Origin: JBBDMX01 sp038241095
GTDB lineage: Bacteria; Planctomycetota; Phycisphaerae; Phycisphaerales; Phycisphaeraceae
DNA: 7,114 nt
Reading direction: 5' to 3'
NCBI GenBank assembly: GCA_038241095.1
Contig: JBBRGB010000188.1
Coordinates: 1 to 7,114, forward strand
Shown: piece by piece, positions 1-5,366 of the stretch
Layout of the letters: every line of letters starts with the position of its first letter
Numbering within the stretch: position 1 is the first letter of the stretch
Notes under the pieces: model-generated
Database searches by the model: none
What the model saw: only the letters and a program-made list of their open reading frames with translations
Told to the model about the DNA's origin: nothing
Made by a program: the position numbers and the translations under genes

Positions 1-528
1 ATGCAGGTGGGCGTACGGTTGGCCCAACAGCAGTTGCCGCCAGAGGTTTTGATGCCAGTCCTCGGGCAAGCGGAGTTTCAAGGCCCCGGCCTCGACCCAT
101 CCGGTGTAATACACGCCCAGGAAGGCAAAGACGATGGTCCAGAAGACCATCGCCACCCCCAGCCGACTCAGGCGCTTGCGGACAAAGACGCCCAAACTCG
201 GATACCGGCCAGGCTCCAGAAGAATCGCCCCCGAGAGCATGATGAACATGGGCACGGCGAAGCGGGCCACGGACTCAAAACCGTTAGCGATCCACCAGTC
301 GGCGGTGAGATGAAATCCCCCCCCGCCCCCGCCCCCGGCAGTGCCAGCCGCACGGGCTTGGACATTACGGTCGGCAAAAAGCACCATGTCCGCCACATGA
401 CCCAGCACCACCGCCAACGTTCCGATGACGCGCACAAACGTGCCATAGGGCAGCCAGGCGCGATCCGTCACCAAAGGACTGCGCAAGGTCGGCGGGTATG
501 CTTCAAAAGTGGTGGACAAGGTGGTCAT
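1..528 (-). CDS. Acyltransferase-3 family membrane protein (OafA/WecH-like), 3' part beyond the left edge
   Basis: The reverse frame opens at ATG 528 and stays open for 176 codons to the window edge, so the C-terminal half is missing. I translated it by hand. Residues about 30-50 form a first membrane segment with the family signature R33-x10-H44 (RVIGTLAVVLGHV); His44 is at the place of the conserved, probably catalytic His of acyltransferase-3 proteins. Residues about 84-104 (ESVARFAVPMFIMLSGAILL) match the second membrane segment, and 122-141 a third. These integral inner-membrane enzymes transfer acetyl or other acyl groups to sugars of lipopolysaccharide, capsule or other surface polymers; the substrate here is unknown. 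Between segments 1 and 2, residues 65-71 are seven glycines encoded by a long G-tract; conserved sequence on both sides is in one frame, so the gene is intact as read. It lies 109 bases downstream of ahbAB on the same strand. No clear Shine-Dalgarno precedes the ATG. The family is well supported, the substrate is not. Confidence 0.85.
   Translation of the reverse strand, partial: MTTLSTTFEAYPPTLRSPLVTDRAWLPYGTFVRVIGTLAVVLGHVADMVLFADRNVQARAAGTAGGGGGGGFHLTADWWIANGFESVARFAVPMFIMLSGAILLEPGRYPSLGVFVRKRLSRLGVAMVFWTIVFAFLGVYYTGWVEAGALKLRLPEDWHQNLWRQLLLGQPYAHLH
317..336 (-). repeat. G-homopolymer tract inside the acyltransferase gene
   Basis: On the minus strand the tract reads G5-C-G5-C-G8 and encodes glycines 65-71, in the periplasmic or cytoplasmic loop after the first membrane segment. 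A run of eight G is prone to slippage, and a one-base change would shift the frame and truncate the protein. It also has enough G-runs to form a quadruplex. Whether it varies in nature cannot be seen from one sequence. Confidence 0.7.
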
Positions 529-558
529 GGAATGAGCGAGGAATCACCAACAGTCTTC

Positions 559-573
559 AATGCGGAACGCATT
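559..573. repeat. Short perfect inverted repeat (AATGCG-GAA-CGCATT)
   Basis: Two 6-bp arms around a 3-base centre lie 31 bases upstream of the acyltransferase start, in the gap after ahbAB. There is no T-run on either strand, so it is not an intrinsic terminator. It could be an operator for a dimeric repressor or a small RNA hairpin in the leader; the sequence alone does not decide. Confidence 0.5.
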
Positions 574-579
574 CATCGA

Positions 580-597
580 CCCACCCAAACCCCACCC
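580..597 (-). promoter_or_regulatory. Canonical G-quadruplex motif upstream of the acyltransferase
   Basis: The minus strand reads GGGTGGGGTTTGGGTGGG: four runs of at least three G with loops of 1, 3 and 1 bases. It sits 51 bases before the acyltransferase ATG and 40 bases after the ahbAB stop, on the coding strand, so it would be present in the mRNA of a read-through transcript. Short loops predict a stable structure. A regulatory role is inference. Confidence 0.55.
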
Positions 598-628
598 ATC
601 AGGCTTGCCGATTAGCGTCTGTTCTTCG

Positions 629-649
629 CCTCAAGCCTCAATCCTCAAG
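629..649. repeat. Tandem heptamer CCTCAA(G/T), three copies
   Basis: CCTCAAG, CCTCAAT and CCTCAAG follow each other directly and run across the stop codon of ahbAB (638-640). The same heptamer occurs twice in tandem just before ribBA at 4059-4072, and a 15-base string (CGCCTCAAGCCTCAA) is identical at 627-641 and 4057-4071. This looks like a dispersed intergenic repeat rather than chance. Confidence 0.6.
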
Positions 650-1768
650 CCTTTCCCATTCCGCCGTCTCCGGCGTGAAATAGCGTACCCGGACTTTCTT
701 AAACTCGCGCAGGCTCCAGAGGGGCAGGTATTCCCCCAGACCGGCCCGCGTTTGCAGCGACGCCAATGTGGCCAGGCATTCCTCCCGACTCCGGCCATGC
801 ACCATCGTGTAAAGGGCGTAAGGCCAATCGGGATAGGTCGGCCGCCGGTAGCAGTGACTCACGGCCTCGCTCTGGGCCATGATTTGACCACAGCGTTCGA
901 TCTCGGTTTCGGGGCAGCGCCAGACGGTCATGACGTTGGCATCGTAGCCGGCCTTGCGATGGCGCAGCACGGCACTGAAGCGTCGCATCTGCCGCCGTTC
1001 TACAAAGCGCTTGGCCGCGGTCAGCAGGTCATTAACCGTGCAATCGGCTTGGGTGGCCCACGCATCGAAGGGCCGGGGCGTCAGGGGCAGGTCCTGTTGC
1101 AGCGCCAAGATCATCCGCTTGTCACGTTCATCGAGTGTGAAAGCCGCAGCAGTCTCGCGGTCGGCTTCGGTGAAGGCGGGCGGGGGTGAAGCGTCTAAGG
1201 TCGCCGGGTCGCTTGACGTGTCCGTCTCGTCGTCCGAAGCGATTTTCAGTTTCACGCCGATCTTAAAGAGTCGCAGGGTGGGCAAGGCCCGCATGGACTC
1301 GGCCCCGCTTTGCCGGTTGAGCTTTTCAAGGGTTCCATCCAGCCCCAGCCGACTGTCGGGCGGCACCGCCAAGGTGAACCAGAGGTTAAAGGCGTGGCCG
1401 CGGAGGTAGTTGTGCGACACGCCCGGATGCCGGCTGATGACGGCGGCGGCCTCCTCGACTCGATCCGCGGGAATCTTCGCCGCCACCAGCGACGAGGCGT
1501 AGCCCAGGGCCTGAGTGTCGAAGATGGCGGAAATCTGCCGGATGACACCCCCATCCCCGCGCAAGCGTTCCAAGCGGGTGACGCAGTCCGCTTCACTGAT
1601 GCCCAATTCCTCGCCCAGTGTGGCAAAGGGTCGCGGCTCCAACGGGATGCCCCGCTGCACGCGATCCAACAATCGGGCATCGACAGCGTCGATGTTGGCG
1701 GGTGTTTCCGTGGGGCCAGCGAGGGGATGACTGGAGGGGTGTGGCATGAGGTCAGAAGATGATATCAT
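638..1768 (-). CDS. ahbAB: Siroheme decarboxylase, fused AhbA-AhbB / NirDL-type protein
   Basis: This 376-residue protein has two related Lrp/AsnC-like halves. The first, about residues 26-177, has a degenerate helix-turn-helix (TLGEELGISEADCVTRL, 50-66) and the signature HPGVSHNYLRGHAFNLWFTL at 114-133. The second, about 212-362, has VSHCYRRPTYPDWPYALYTM at 303-322. These signatures belong to AhbA/AhbB and NirD/L/G/H, which together decarboxylate two acetate side chains of siroheme to give didecarboxysiroheme, the branch intermediate for haem (Ahb route) or haem d1 (Nir route). A low-complexity acidic and Pro-rich linker lies at 178-210. Elsewhere the halves are often separate subunits forming a heterodimer; NirDL-type fusions are known. 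Neither ahbC/ahbD nor nirS/nirJ is in view, so the end product is open. The start is uncertain: Met1 lies inside the palindrome ATGATATCAT, and Met8 (start at 1747) is an alternative; neither has a Shine-Dalgarno. It is divergent from ygbA with a 59-base gap. Confidence 0.88.
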   Translation of the reverse strand: MISSSDLMPHPSSHPLAGPTETPANIDAVDARLLDRVQRGIPLEPRPFATLGEELGISEADCVTRLERLRGDGGVIRQISAIFDTQALGYASSLVAAKIPADRVEEAAAVISRHPGVSHNYLRGHAFNLWFTLAVPPDSRLGLDGTLEKLNRQSGAESMRALPTLRLFKIGVKLKIASDDETDTSSDPATLDASPPPAFTEADRETAAAFTLDERDKRMILALQQDLPLTPRPFDAWATQADCTVNDLLTAAKRFVERRQMRRFSAVLRHRKAGYDANVMTVWRCPETEIERCGQIMAQSEAVSHCYRRPTYPDWPYALYTMVHGRSREECLATLASLQTRAGLGEYLPLWSLREFKKVRVRYFTPETAEWERLED

Positions 1769-1827
1769 TCCAATCTAGGAGTGTGGCCCCCCTGTAAGCG
1801 GCGGTCGCGTGAAATGATTGGCCCGCG

Positions 1828-2205
1828 ATGACGCAAAGCACCCTGAGTCCACAGCGGCAACGCAAACTGCAACGCGACCTGCGCGTGCTGGCGCGGTTCG
1901 TGGCGATTTACTGCGATGACCTGCACCGCCAACAAAACCGCTCTCCCGCCCACATCCGCGGCCACGACGTTACCACGCTGCTTGGCCACGAGATCGAGCT
2001 TTGCGACGACTGCCTGCGCCTGCTGACGCATTCGCTCGTCAAGCGCAGCCTCTGCCCCTTGGACCCCAAGCCCGCCTGCAAGCACTGCCCAAGCCACTGC
2101 TACCATCCCGACTACCGGGCGCAAATGCGGCAAGTGATGCGCCACTCCGGCAAGCGACTGATCCTCAGTGGCCGGATCGATCTGCTGCTGAAGTATTTCT
2201 TTTGA
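1828..2205 (+). CDS. ygbA: YgbA family protein (nitrous oxide-stimulated promoter family)
   Basis: This 125-residue soluble protein matches the small YgbA family. It is rich in cysteine: C29, the pair C59-x2-C62, C76, and C84-x2-C87-x3-C91 in the strongest block, ACKHCPSHCYHPDYR (83-97), followed by the typical MRHSGKRLI (104-112). The pattern suggests metal or iron-sulphur binding, but no reaction is established for the family. In E. coli ygbA is induced by nitric oxide through NsrR, which is where the name comes from. Here the gene is divergent from ahbAB, whose product makes a precursor of haem or haem d1, so a shared response to nitrosative or redox stress is a reasonable inference. No NsrR- or FNR-like site could be recognised in the 59-base gap. 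The start is ATG 1828, with no Shine-Dalgarno; a five-codon ORF (1814-1831) ends in a TGA that overlaps this ATG. Confidence 0.83.
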   Translation: MTQSTLSPQRQRKLQRDLRVLARFVAIYCDDLHRQQNRSPAHIRGHDVTTLLGHEIELCDDCLRLLTHSLVKRSLCPLDPKPACKHCPSHCYHPDYRAQMRQVMRHSGKRLILSGRIDLLLKYFF

Positions 2206-2223
2206 CATTCTTGAACTTGGCGT

Positions 2224-2252
2224 TTGAAGCCACGGGGGTGGGGGGCTAGAAT
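2224..2252 (+). promoter_or_regulatory. Sigma-70 type promoter of trxA
   Basis: TTGAAG at 2224-2229 and TAGAAT at 2247-2252 are separated by exactly 17 bases. They match the -35 in four of six positions and the -10 in five. The spacer is unusual: it holds GGGGGTGGGGGG (2234-2245), which would make it stiff and possibly quadruplex-prone. Transcription would begin near 2259, giving trxA a leader of about 60 bases. Confidence 0.6.
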
Positions 2253-2259
2253 CCCATCG

Positions 2260-2276
2260 TCGCCAATGCGTGGCGA
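2260..2276 (+). promoter_or_regulatory. Hairpin at the predicted 5' end of the trxA mRNA
   Basis: TCGCCA-ATGCG-TGGCGA is a perfect 6-bp stem with a 5-base loop, placed at or right after the expected transcription start. It may protect the mRNA 5' end or act as an operator overlapping +1. The placement depends on the promoter call. Confidence 0.45.
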
Positions 2277-2318
2277 TCAATCCCTCCCCGACATCCTTAC
2301 CCAACCAAGGAACCCGAC

Positions 2319-2651
2319 ATGGCAGGCAACAACGTTTTGGAACTGACCGACGCGAACTTCGAGGCCGAGGTCATCAACGCGGATCAACCCGTGCTGGTGG
2401 ACTTCTGGGCCGAGTGGTGCATGCCTTGCCGCATGTTGGCGCCGACCATCGAGCAACTGGCCACCGAGTTTGACGGCAAGGCCAAGGTCGGCAAGGTGGA
2501 CACCGACGCCAACCGTGAGGTGTCGTTGAAGTACGGCATCCAAGCTATTCCCACGGTGATCCTGTTTCACAAGGGTCAGATCGTCAAGAAGATCGTGGGC
2601 GTGCAGCCCAAGAAGGAATACGCTGGCGAAATGGAAAAAGCCGCGGGCTGA
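2319..2651 (+). CDS. trxA: Thioredoxin
   Basis: At 110 residues this is a full-length single-domain cytosolic thioredoxin with no signal peptide. The usual order is present: VLVDFWAEWCMPCRMLAP (25-42) with the redox cysteines C34 and C37, buried D28, and IPTVILF with the cis-proline P78. It reduces protein disulphides with electrons from thioredoxin reductase, serving ribonucleotide reductase, peroxiredoxins and similar partners. The active site is WCMPC instead of the common WCGPC; the second position tunes redox potential, so Met may change it modestly. The start is well supported by AAGGA at 2307-2311, seven bases before the ATG. It has its own promoter (2224-2252) and a strong terminator (2686-2715), so it is probably monocistronic. 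Confidence 0.95.
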   Translation: MAGNNVLELTDANFEAEVINADQPVLVDFWAEWCMPCRMLAPTIEQLATEFDGKAKVGKVDTDANREVSLKYGIQAIPTVILFHKGQIVKKIVGVQPKKEYAGEMEKAAG

Positions 2652-2685
2652 GTGCCATTGGCCGCGTTACTTCCCAACCTTCCCC

Positions 2686-2715
2686 AAGCCCCGTCCCAGC
2701 ACGGGGTTTCTTTTT
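2686..2715 (+). terminator. Rho-independent terminator after trxA
   Basis: AAGCCCCGT pairs with ACGGGGTTT (9 bp including one G-T pair) across the 6-base loop CCCAGC, followed by CTTTTT at 2710-2715. It starts 34 bases after the trxA stop and closes that transcript. Confidence 0.88.
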
Positions 2716-2732
2716 CGCTTGCGGTTTAGCGC
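2716..2732. repeat. Dispersed repeat CGCTTGCGGTTTAGCGC, copy 1
   Basis: These 17 bases are identical to 4043-4059. The ends CGCT and AGCG are complementary, so a small hairpin is possible. It lies between the trxA terminator and the M16 gene. I associate this word with intergenic repeats of planctomycete genomes, from memory and unchecked. Confidence 0.65.
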
Positions 2733-2794
2733 ATTCAGGCTTGAATCGTCAGACAAGCTAAACTGACCCTCGATCAAACTCCTTGGACACACCC

Positions 2795-4015
2795 ATGAGC
2801 CTTGAATTTCGCAAAGCCACTTTGGACAACGGTCTGACCGTCATCGCCGAGGTCAACCCCGACGCCCACACCGCCGCCATCGGTTACTTCGTCAAGGCCG
2901 GTGCCCGCGACGAGGAGAAGGTGGTCATGGGCGTGAGTCACTTCCTTGAGCACATGATGTTCAAGGGTACCGCCCGCCGCTCGGCTGACGATGTCAACCG
3001 CGAGTTCGATGAAATGGGTGCCAACTACAACGCCTTCACCTCGCACGAGATGACGGTCTATTACGCCCATGTGCTGCCGGAGTTCCTCCCCCGTGCCACC
3101 GATCTTTTAGGCGACATGCTGCGTCCCGCCCTGCGGAGCGAGGACTTCGAGATGGAACGCAACGTCATCCTCGAAGAGATCGGCATGTACGACGACCGCC
3201 CGCAATGGCGGCTCCAGGACACCATGCTCGAAACCTACTTTCAGGATCACCCCTTGGCCTACCGCGTGCTGGGAACTAAGGAGACGATTGCCGCCCTCAA
3301 GGCCGAGCAGATGCGGGGCTACTTCGACGAGCGCTACGGTGCCAACAGCATCACCGTGGCGGCCGCGGGGAAGCTTGATTTCGACGCCCTGGTCAAGGAC
3401 ATTCAGGCCATCGCCGGTCAATGGCCCAAGGCTCTGCGGCAACGGCAATACGACAAGCCCCAAATCATTTTCAACGAGCGCTCGCTGACCGACGCCAAGC
3501 TCAGTCGGCATTACATGGCCGCGATTTGCCCCGCGCCTGCCGCCCAGGACCCGCAGCGCTACGCCGCCATGATCCTTACCGATGTGCTGGGCGATTCCGA
3601 CGGCTCGCGCCTCTACTGGGCCTTGATCGAGCCGGGCCTGGCCGATGAGGCGTCGTTTTCCTACGACCCGCAGGACAACTTCGGCGGCTACATCGCCTTT
3701 GCCTCCTGCGACCCCGACCGCGCCGGCGAGGTCGAGGCCAAGTTGCTATCGGTGCTGGATGAGTACGCAGGCAGCATCGACGCCGATGAAGTCCAGCGGG
3801 CCAAGAACAAGATGGCCACCAACCTGACCCTGCACGGTGAGAGGCCATCGGGGCGAATGAACAGCTTGGGTGGAACGTGGACGTACCTTGGCAAATACCT
3901 GCCCTTGGGCGAGGAACTGGAGCGCATCATGGCCGTGACGCCCGACGACATCGCGGCCCTCCTGCGTGAAAAACCCCTGACCCAGCGTGCCATCGTCCAC
4001 CTAGGGCCAAAGTAG
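2795..4015 (+). CDS. M16 family zinc metallopeptidase (insulinase/processing-peptidase type)
   Basis: The 406-residue product has the inverted zinc motif HFLEH at 49-53 (H49, H53 ligands; E52 catalytic base). The third ligand is probably E128 in ERNVILEE, at the H-x-x-E-H-x(74)-E spacing of the family. The first half (1 to about 165) is the catalytic M16 domain, starting with LDNGLTVIAEV. The second half is the M16 C-terminal domain, with GDSDGSRLYWAL (about 268-279) and LGGTWTYLGKY (about 354-364). Length fits single-repeat M16B enzymes, which form a two-half clamshell and cleave small or unfolded peptides. No signal peptide is seen, so it is probably cytosolic; the substrate is unknown. Many bacterial M16B proteases pair with an inactive partner subunit, and none lies next to it. 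I chose ATG 2795, where the conserved domain begins; an in-frame TTG at 2783 would add four residues. No Shine-Dalgarno is visible. Confidence 0.92.
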   Translation: MSLEFRKATLDNGLTVIAEVNPDAHTAAIGYFVKAGARDEEKVVMGVSHFLEHMMFKGTARRSADDVNREFDEMGANYNAFTSHEMTVYYAHVLPEFLPRATDLLGDMLRPALRSEDFEMERNVILEEIGMYDDRPQWRLQDTMLETYFQDHPLAYRVLGTKETIAALKAEQMRGYFDERYGANSITVAAAGKLDFDALVKDIQAIAGQWPKALRQRQYDKPQIIFNERSLTDAKLSRHYMAAICPAPAAQDPQRYAAMILTDVLGDSDGSRLYWALIEPGLADEASFSYDPQDNFGGYIAFASCDPDRAGEVEAKLLSVLDEYAGSIDADEVQRAKNKMATNLTLHGERPSGRMNSLGGTWTYLGKYLPLGEELERIMAVTPDDIAALLREKPLTQRAIVHLGPK

Positions 4016-4042
4016 AAATCCCGCAACAAACCTCCGTTTTCA

Positions 4043-4072
4043 CGCTTGCGGTTTAGCGCCTCAAGCCTCAAG
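4043..4072. repeat. Composite repeat before ribBA: CGCTTGCGGTTTAGCGC plus two CCTCAAG heptamers
   Basis: The first 17 bases (4043-4059) repeat 2716-2732 exactly. The CCTCAAG heptamer follows twice (4059-4072), matching the tandem at 629-649. Both repeat types thus meet here, in the 67-base gap between the M16 gene and ribBA, which suggests one repeat family present in trimmed copies elsewhere. It ends 10 bases before the ribBA ATG. Confidence 0.65.
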
Positions 4073-4082
4073 ACTTCCCCCC

Positions 4083-5261
4083 ATGCACCCCATCCCCGCC
4101 ATTCTCGACGACCTCCGCGCCGGCGGGATGATCGTGCTTATCGACGATGAAGAGCGCGAAAACGAAGGCGACTTGGTCGTGGCCGCGCAATTCATCACAC
4201 CCCGACTCATCACCTTCATGCTCCGCGAAGCCTGCGGGATGTTGTGTGTCCCGCTGGCCGGTGAAATCTGCGATCGGCTCGACTTGTCTCCCCAAGCGGC
4301 GGTCAACACCACCCAGCGGGGCACGGCCTACACCATCAGCGTCGATGCCCACGAGCGCTTCGGCATCAGCACCGGCGTCAGTGCCGCGGATCGCGCCGCG
4401 ACCATCCGCATCCTCTGCGATCCCGCCGCCCGCACCGCCGACTTGGCGCGACCGGGCCACGTCCAACCCCTCCGCGCCCGCGACGGCGGCACGCTAGTGC
4501 GCGCCGGGCAGACCGAAGGCTCCATCGACCTTTGCCGCATGGCCGGCCTCCAGCCCGCCGCGGTCATCATCGAAATCATGAAGCCCGACGGCACCATGGC
4601 GCGGCTGCCCGACCTCCAAGAGTTCTGCCAACGCCACGACCTGAAAATGTGCAGCGTCGCCGATGTCATTCACGCACGTCTGGAACAGGACAAGCTCGTC
4701 GAGCGCTTGGGTGAAATGGACATCCAAACCGATGCCGGCCCTTTCCGCATGATCGTCTTTGGCAGTCAGGTCGATCAGTTGCCCCACGTGGCCTTGGTGC
4801 TGGGCGACATCGGCCGACTTGATGCCCAAGGCAAGCCCGTGGAGATCGACGGGCCGGTCTTGGTGCGCATGCACAGCCAGAACTTGTTGGGCGATGTCTT
4901 TGGCGATCACGCCCAGCCTTCGGGGCAGACCTTGCGTGAGTCGATGAAGATGATCGCCGCCGAGGGCCGCGGGGCGGTGGTCTATCTGCGGCATGAAGGC
5001 ATGGGCAGCGGCTTGTTAAAAACGCTGCAAACCGGCCGTCACCGACAACCTGCCGATGAAGAGGCGGTGCAACTCGGCCGCTCGCAAGGCGCGCCGGGTC
5101 TGTCGGCCCCGGTGGACAAGCGGGACTACGGCATCGGCTCGCAAATCCTCCGCGATCTAGGCATTCGCAAACTCCGCCTGCTGACGAACCACCCCTTCCA
5201 TCCCACAGCCTTGGAAGGCTTCGGCCTGTCGATCAACGAGTTCGTGCCCATCGCGGAATGA
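4083..5261 (+). CDS. RibBA-like protein: DHBP synthase domain plus degenerate GTP cyclohydrolase II domain
   Basis: At 392 residues this has the length and order of bifunctional riboflavin-synthesis RibBA. Residues 1 to about 200 match 3,4-dihydroxy-2-butanone 4-phosphate synthase: the acidic loop DDEERENEGDL (21-31), GISTGVSAADRAATI (94-108), RPGHVQPLRA (123-132) and IIEIM with E164. However, the RxGHTE motif reads RAGQTEGSIDL (140-150): Q143 replaces the His that binds the metal in known structures. Residues about 205-392 match GTP cyclohydrolase II (VRMHS, DVFG, RDYGIGSQILRDLG, LRLLTNHP, LEGFGL). All three zinc cysteines are gone, however: N267, Q278 and S280 stand where E. coli RibA has C54, C65 and C67, and YLRQEGRGIGL reads YLRHEGMGSGL. 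Cyclohydrolase activity is therefore unlikely, as in RibBX proteins, and synthase activity is doubtful. Conservation on both sides of each change is in one frame, so these are not frameshifts. No Shine-Dalgarno and no FMN riboswitch are seen. Confidence 0.87.
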   Translation: MHPIPAILDDLRAGGMIVLIDDEERENEGDLVVAAQFITPRLITFMLREACGMLCVPLAGEICDRLDLSPQAAVNTTQRGTAYTISVDAHERFGISTGVSAADRAATIRILCDPAARTADLARPGHVQPLRARDGGTLVRAGQTEGSIDLCRMAGLQPAAVIIEIMKPDGTMARLPDLQEFCQRHDLKMCSVADVIHARLEQDKLVERLGEMDIQTDAGPFRMIVFGSQVDQLPHVALVLGDIGRLDAQGKPVEIDGPVLVRMHSQNLLGDVFGDHAQPSGQTLRESMKMIAAEGRGAVVYLRHEGMGSGLLKTLQTGRHRQPADEEAVQLGRSQGAPGLSAPVDKRDYGIGSQILRDLGIRKLRLLTNHPFHPTALEGFGLSINEFVPIAE

Positions 5262-5353
5262 GCGCGGGGCCACGGGATGCAAGCTCGCCGCTGGTGAACC
5301 CGCCGCGGCCAAAGCGCTCTGATGTATCATGTCGCCCCGCAATCAGCCTCCCC

Positions 5354-5359
5354 AAAGGA
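5354..5359 (+). promoter_or_regulatory. Shine-Dalgarno fixing the dehydrogenase start
   Basis: AAAGGA ends seven bases before ATG 5367. An in-frame ATG at 5322 would add 15 residues with no family similarity and would place this site inside the gene, so 5367 is preferred. Confidence 0.7.
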
Positions 5360-5366
5360 ACACCCC

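Noticed and set aside
1..615. Plus-strand reading frame at the left end
   Set aside because: It has no recognisable domain and is low in hydrophobic content, while the minus strand of the same bases encodes clear acyltransferase membrane segments.
560..1189. Long plus-strand frame opposite ahbAB
   Set aside because: It lies antisense to a protein with clear family motifs and has no recognisable domain of its own; long antisense frames are expected at this GC content.
638..1768. Lrp/AsnC-type transcription regulator instead of an enzyme
   Set aside because: The fold is related, but both halves carry the siroheme decarboxylase signatures (SHNYLRGHAFNLWF, SHCYRRPTYPDWPY), which regulators lack.
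2202..2207. Consensus TTGACA as the -35 of trxA
   Set aside because: It is 39 bases from the TAGAAT box and has no -10 at normal spacing; it overlaps the ygbA stop. TTGAAG at 2224 has the right 17-base spacing.
4016..4082. Intrinsic terminator after the M16 gene
   Set aside because: There is no GC stem followed by a T-run; the TTTT at 4037-4040 is not preceded by a hairpin, so co-transcription of the M16 gene and ribBA remains possible.
5262..5366. Riboswitch or small gene between ribBA and the dehydrogenase
   Set aside because: I saw no FMN element, no stable long stem and no credible small ORF; the only useful element is the Shine-Dalgarno at 5354.
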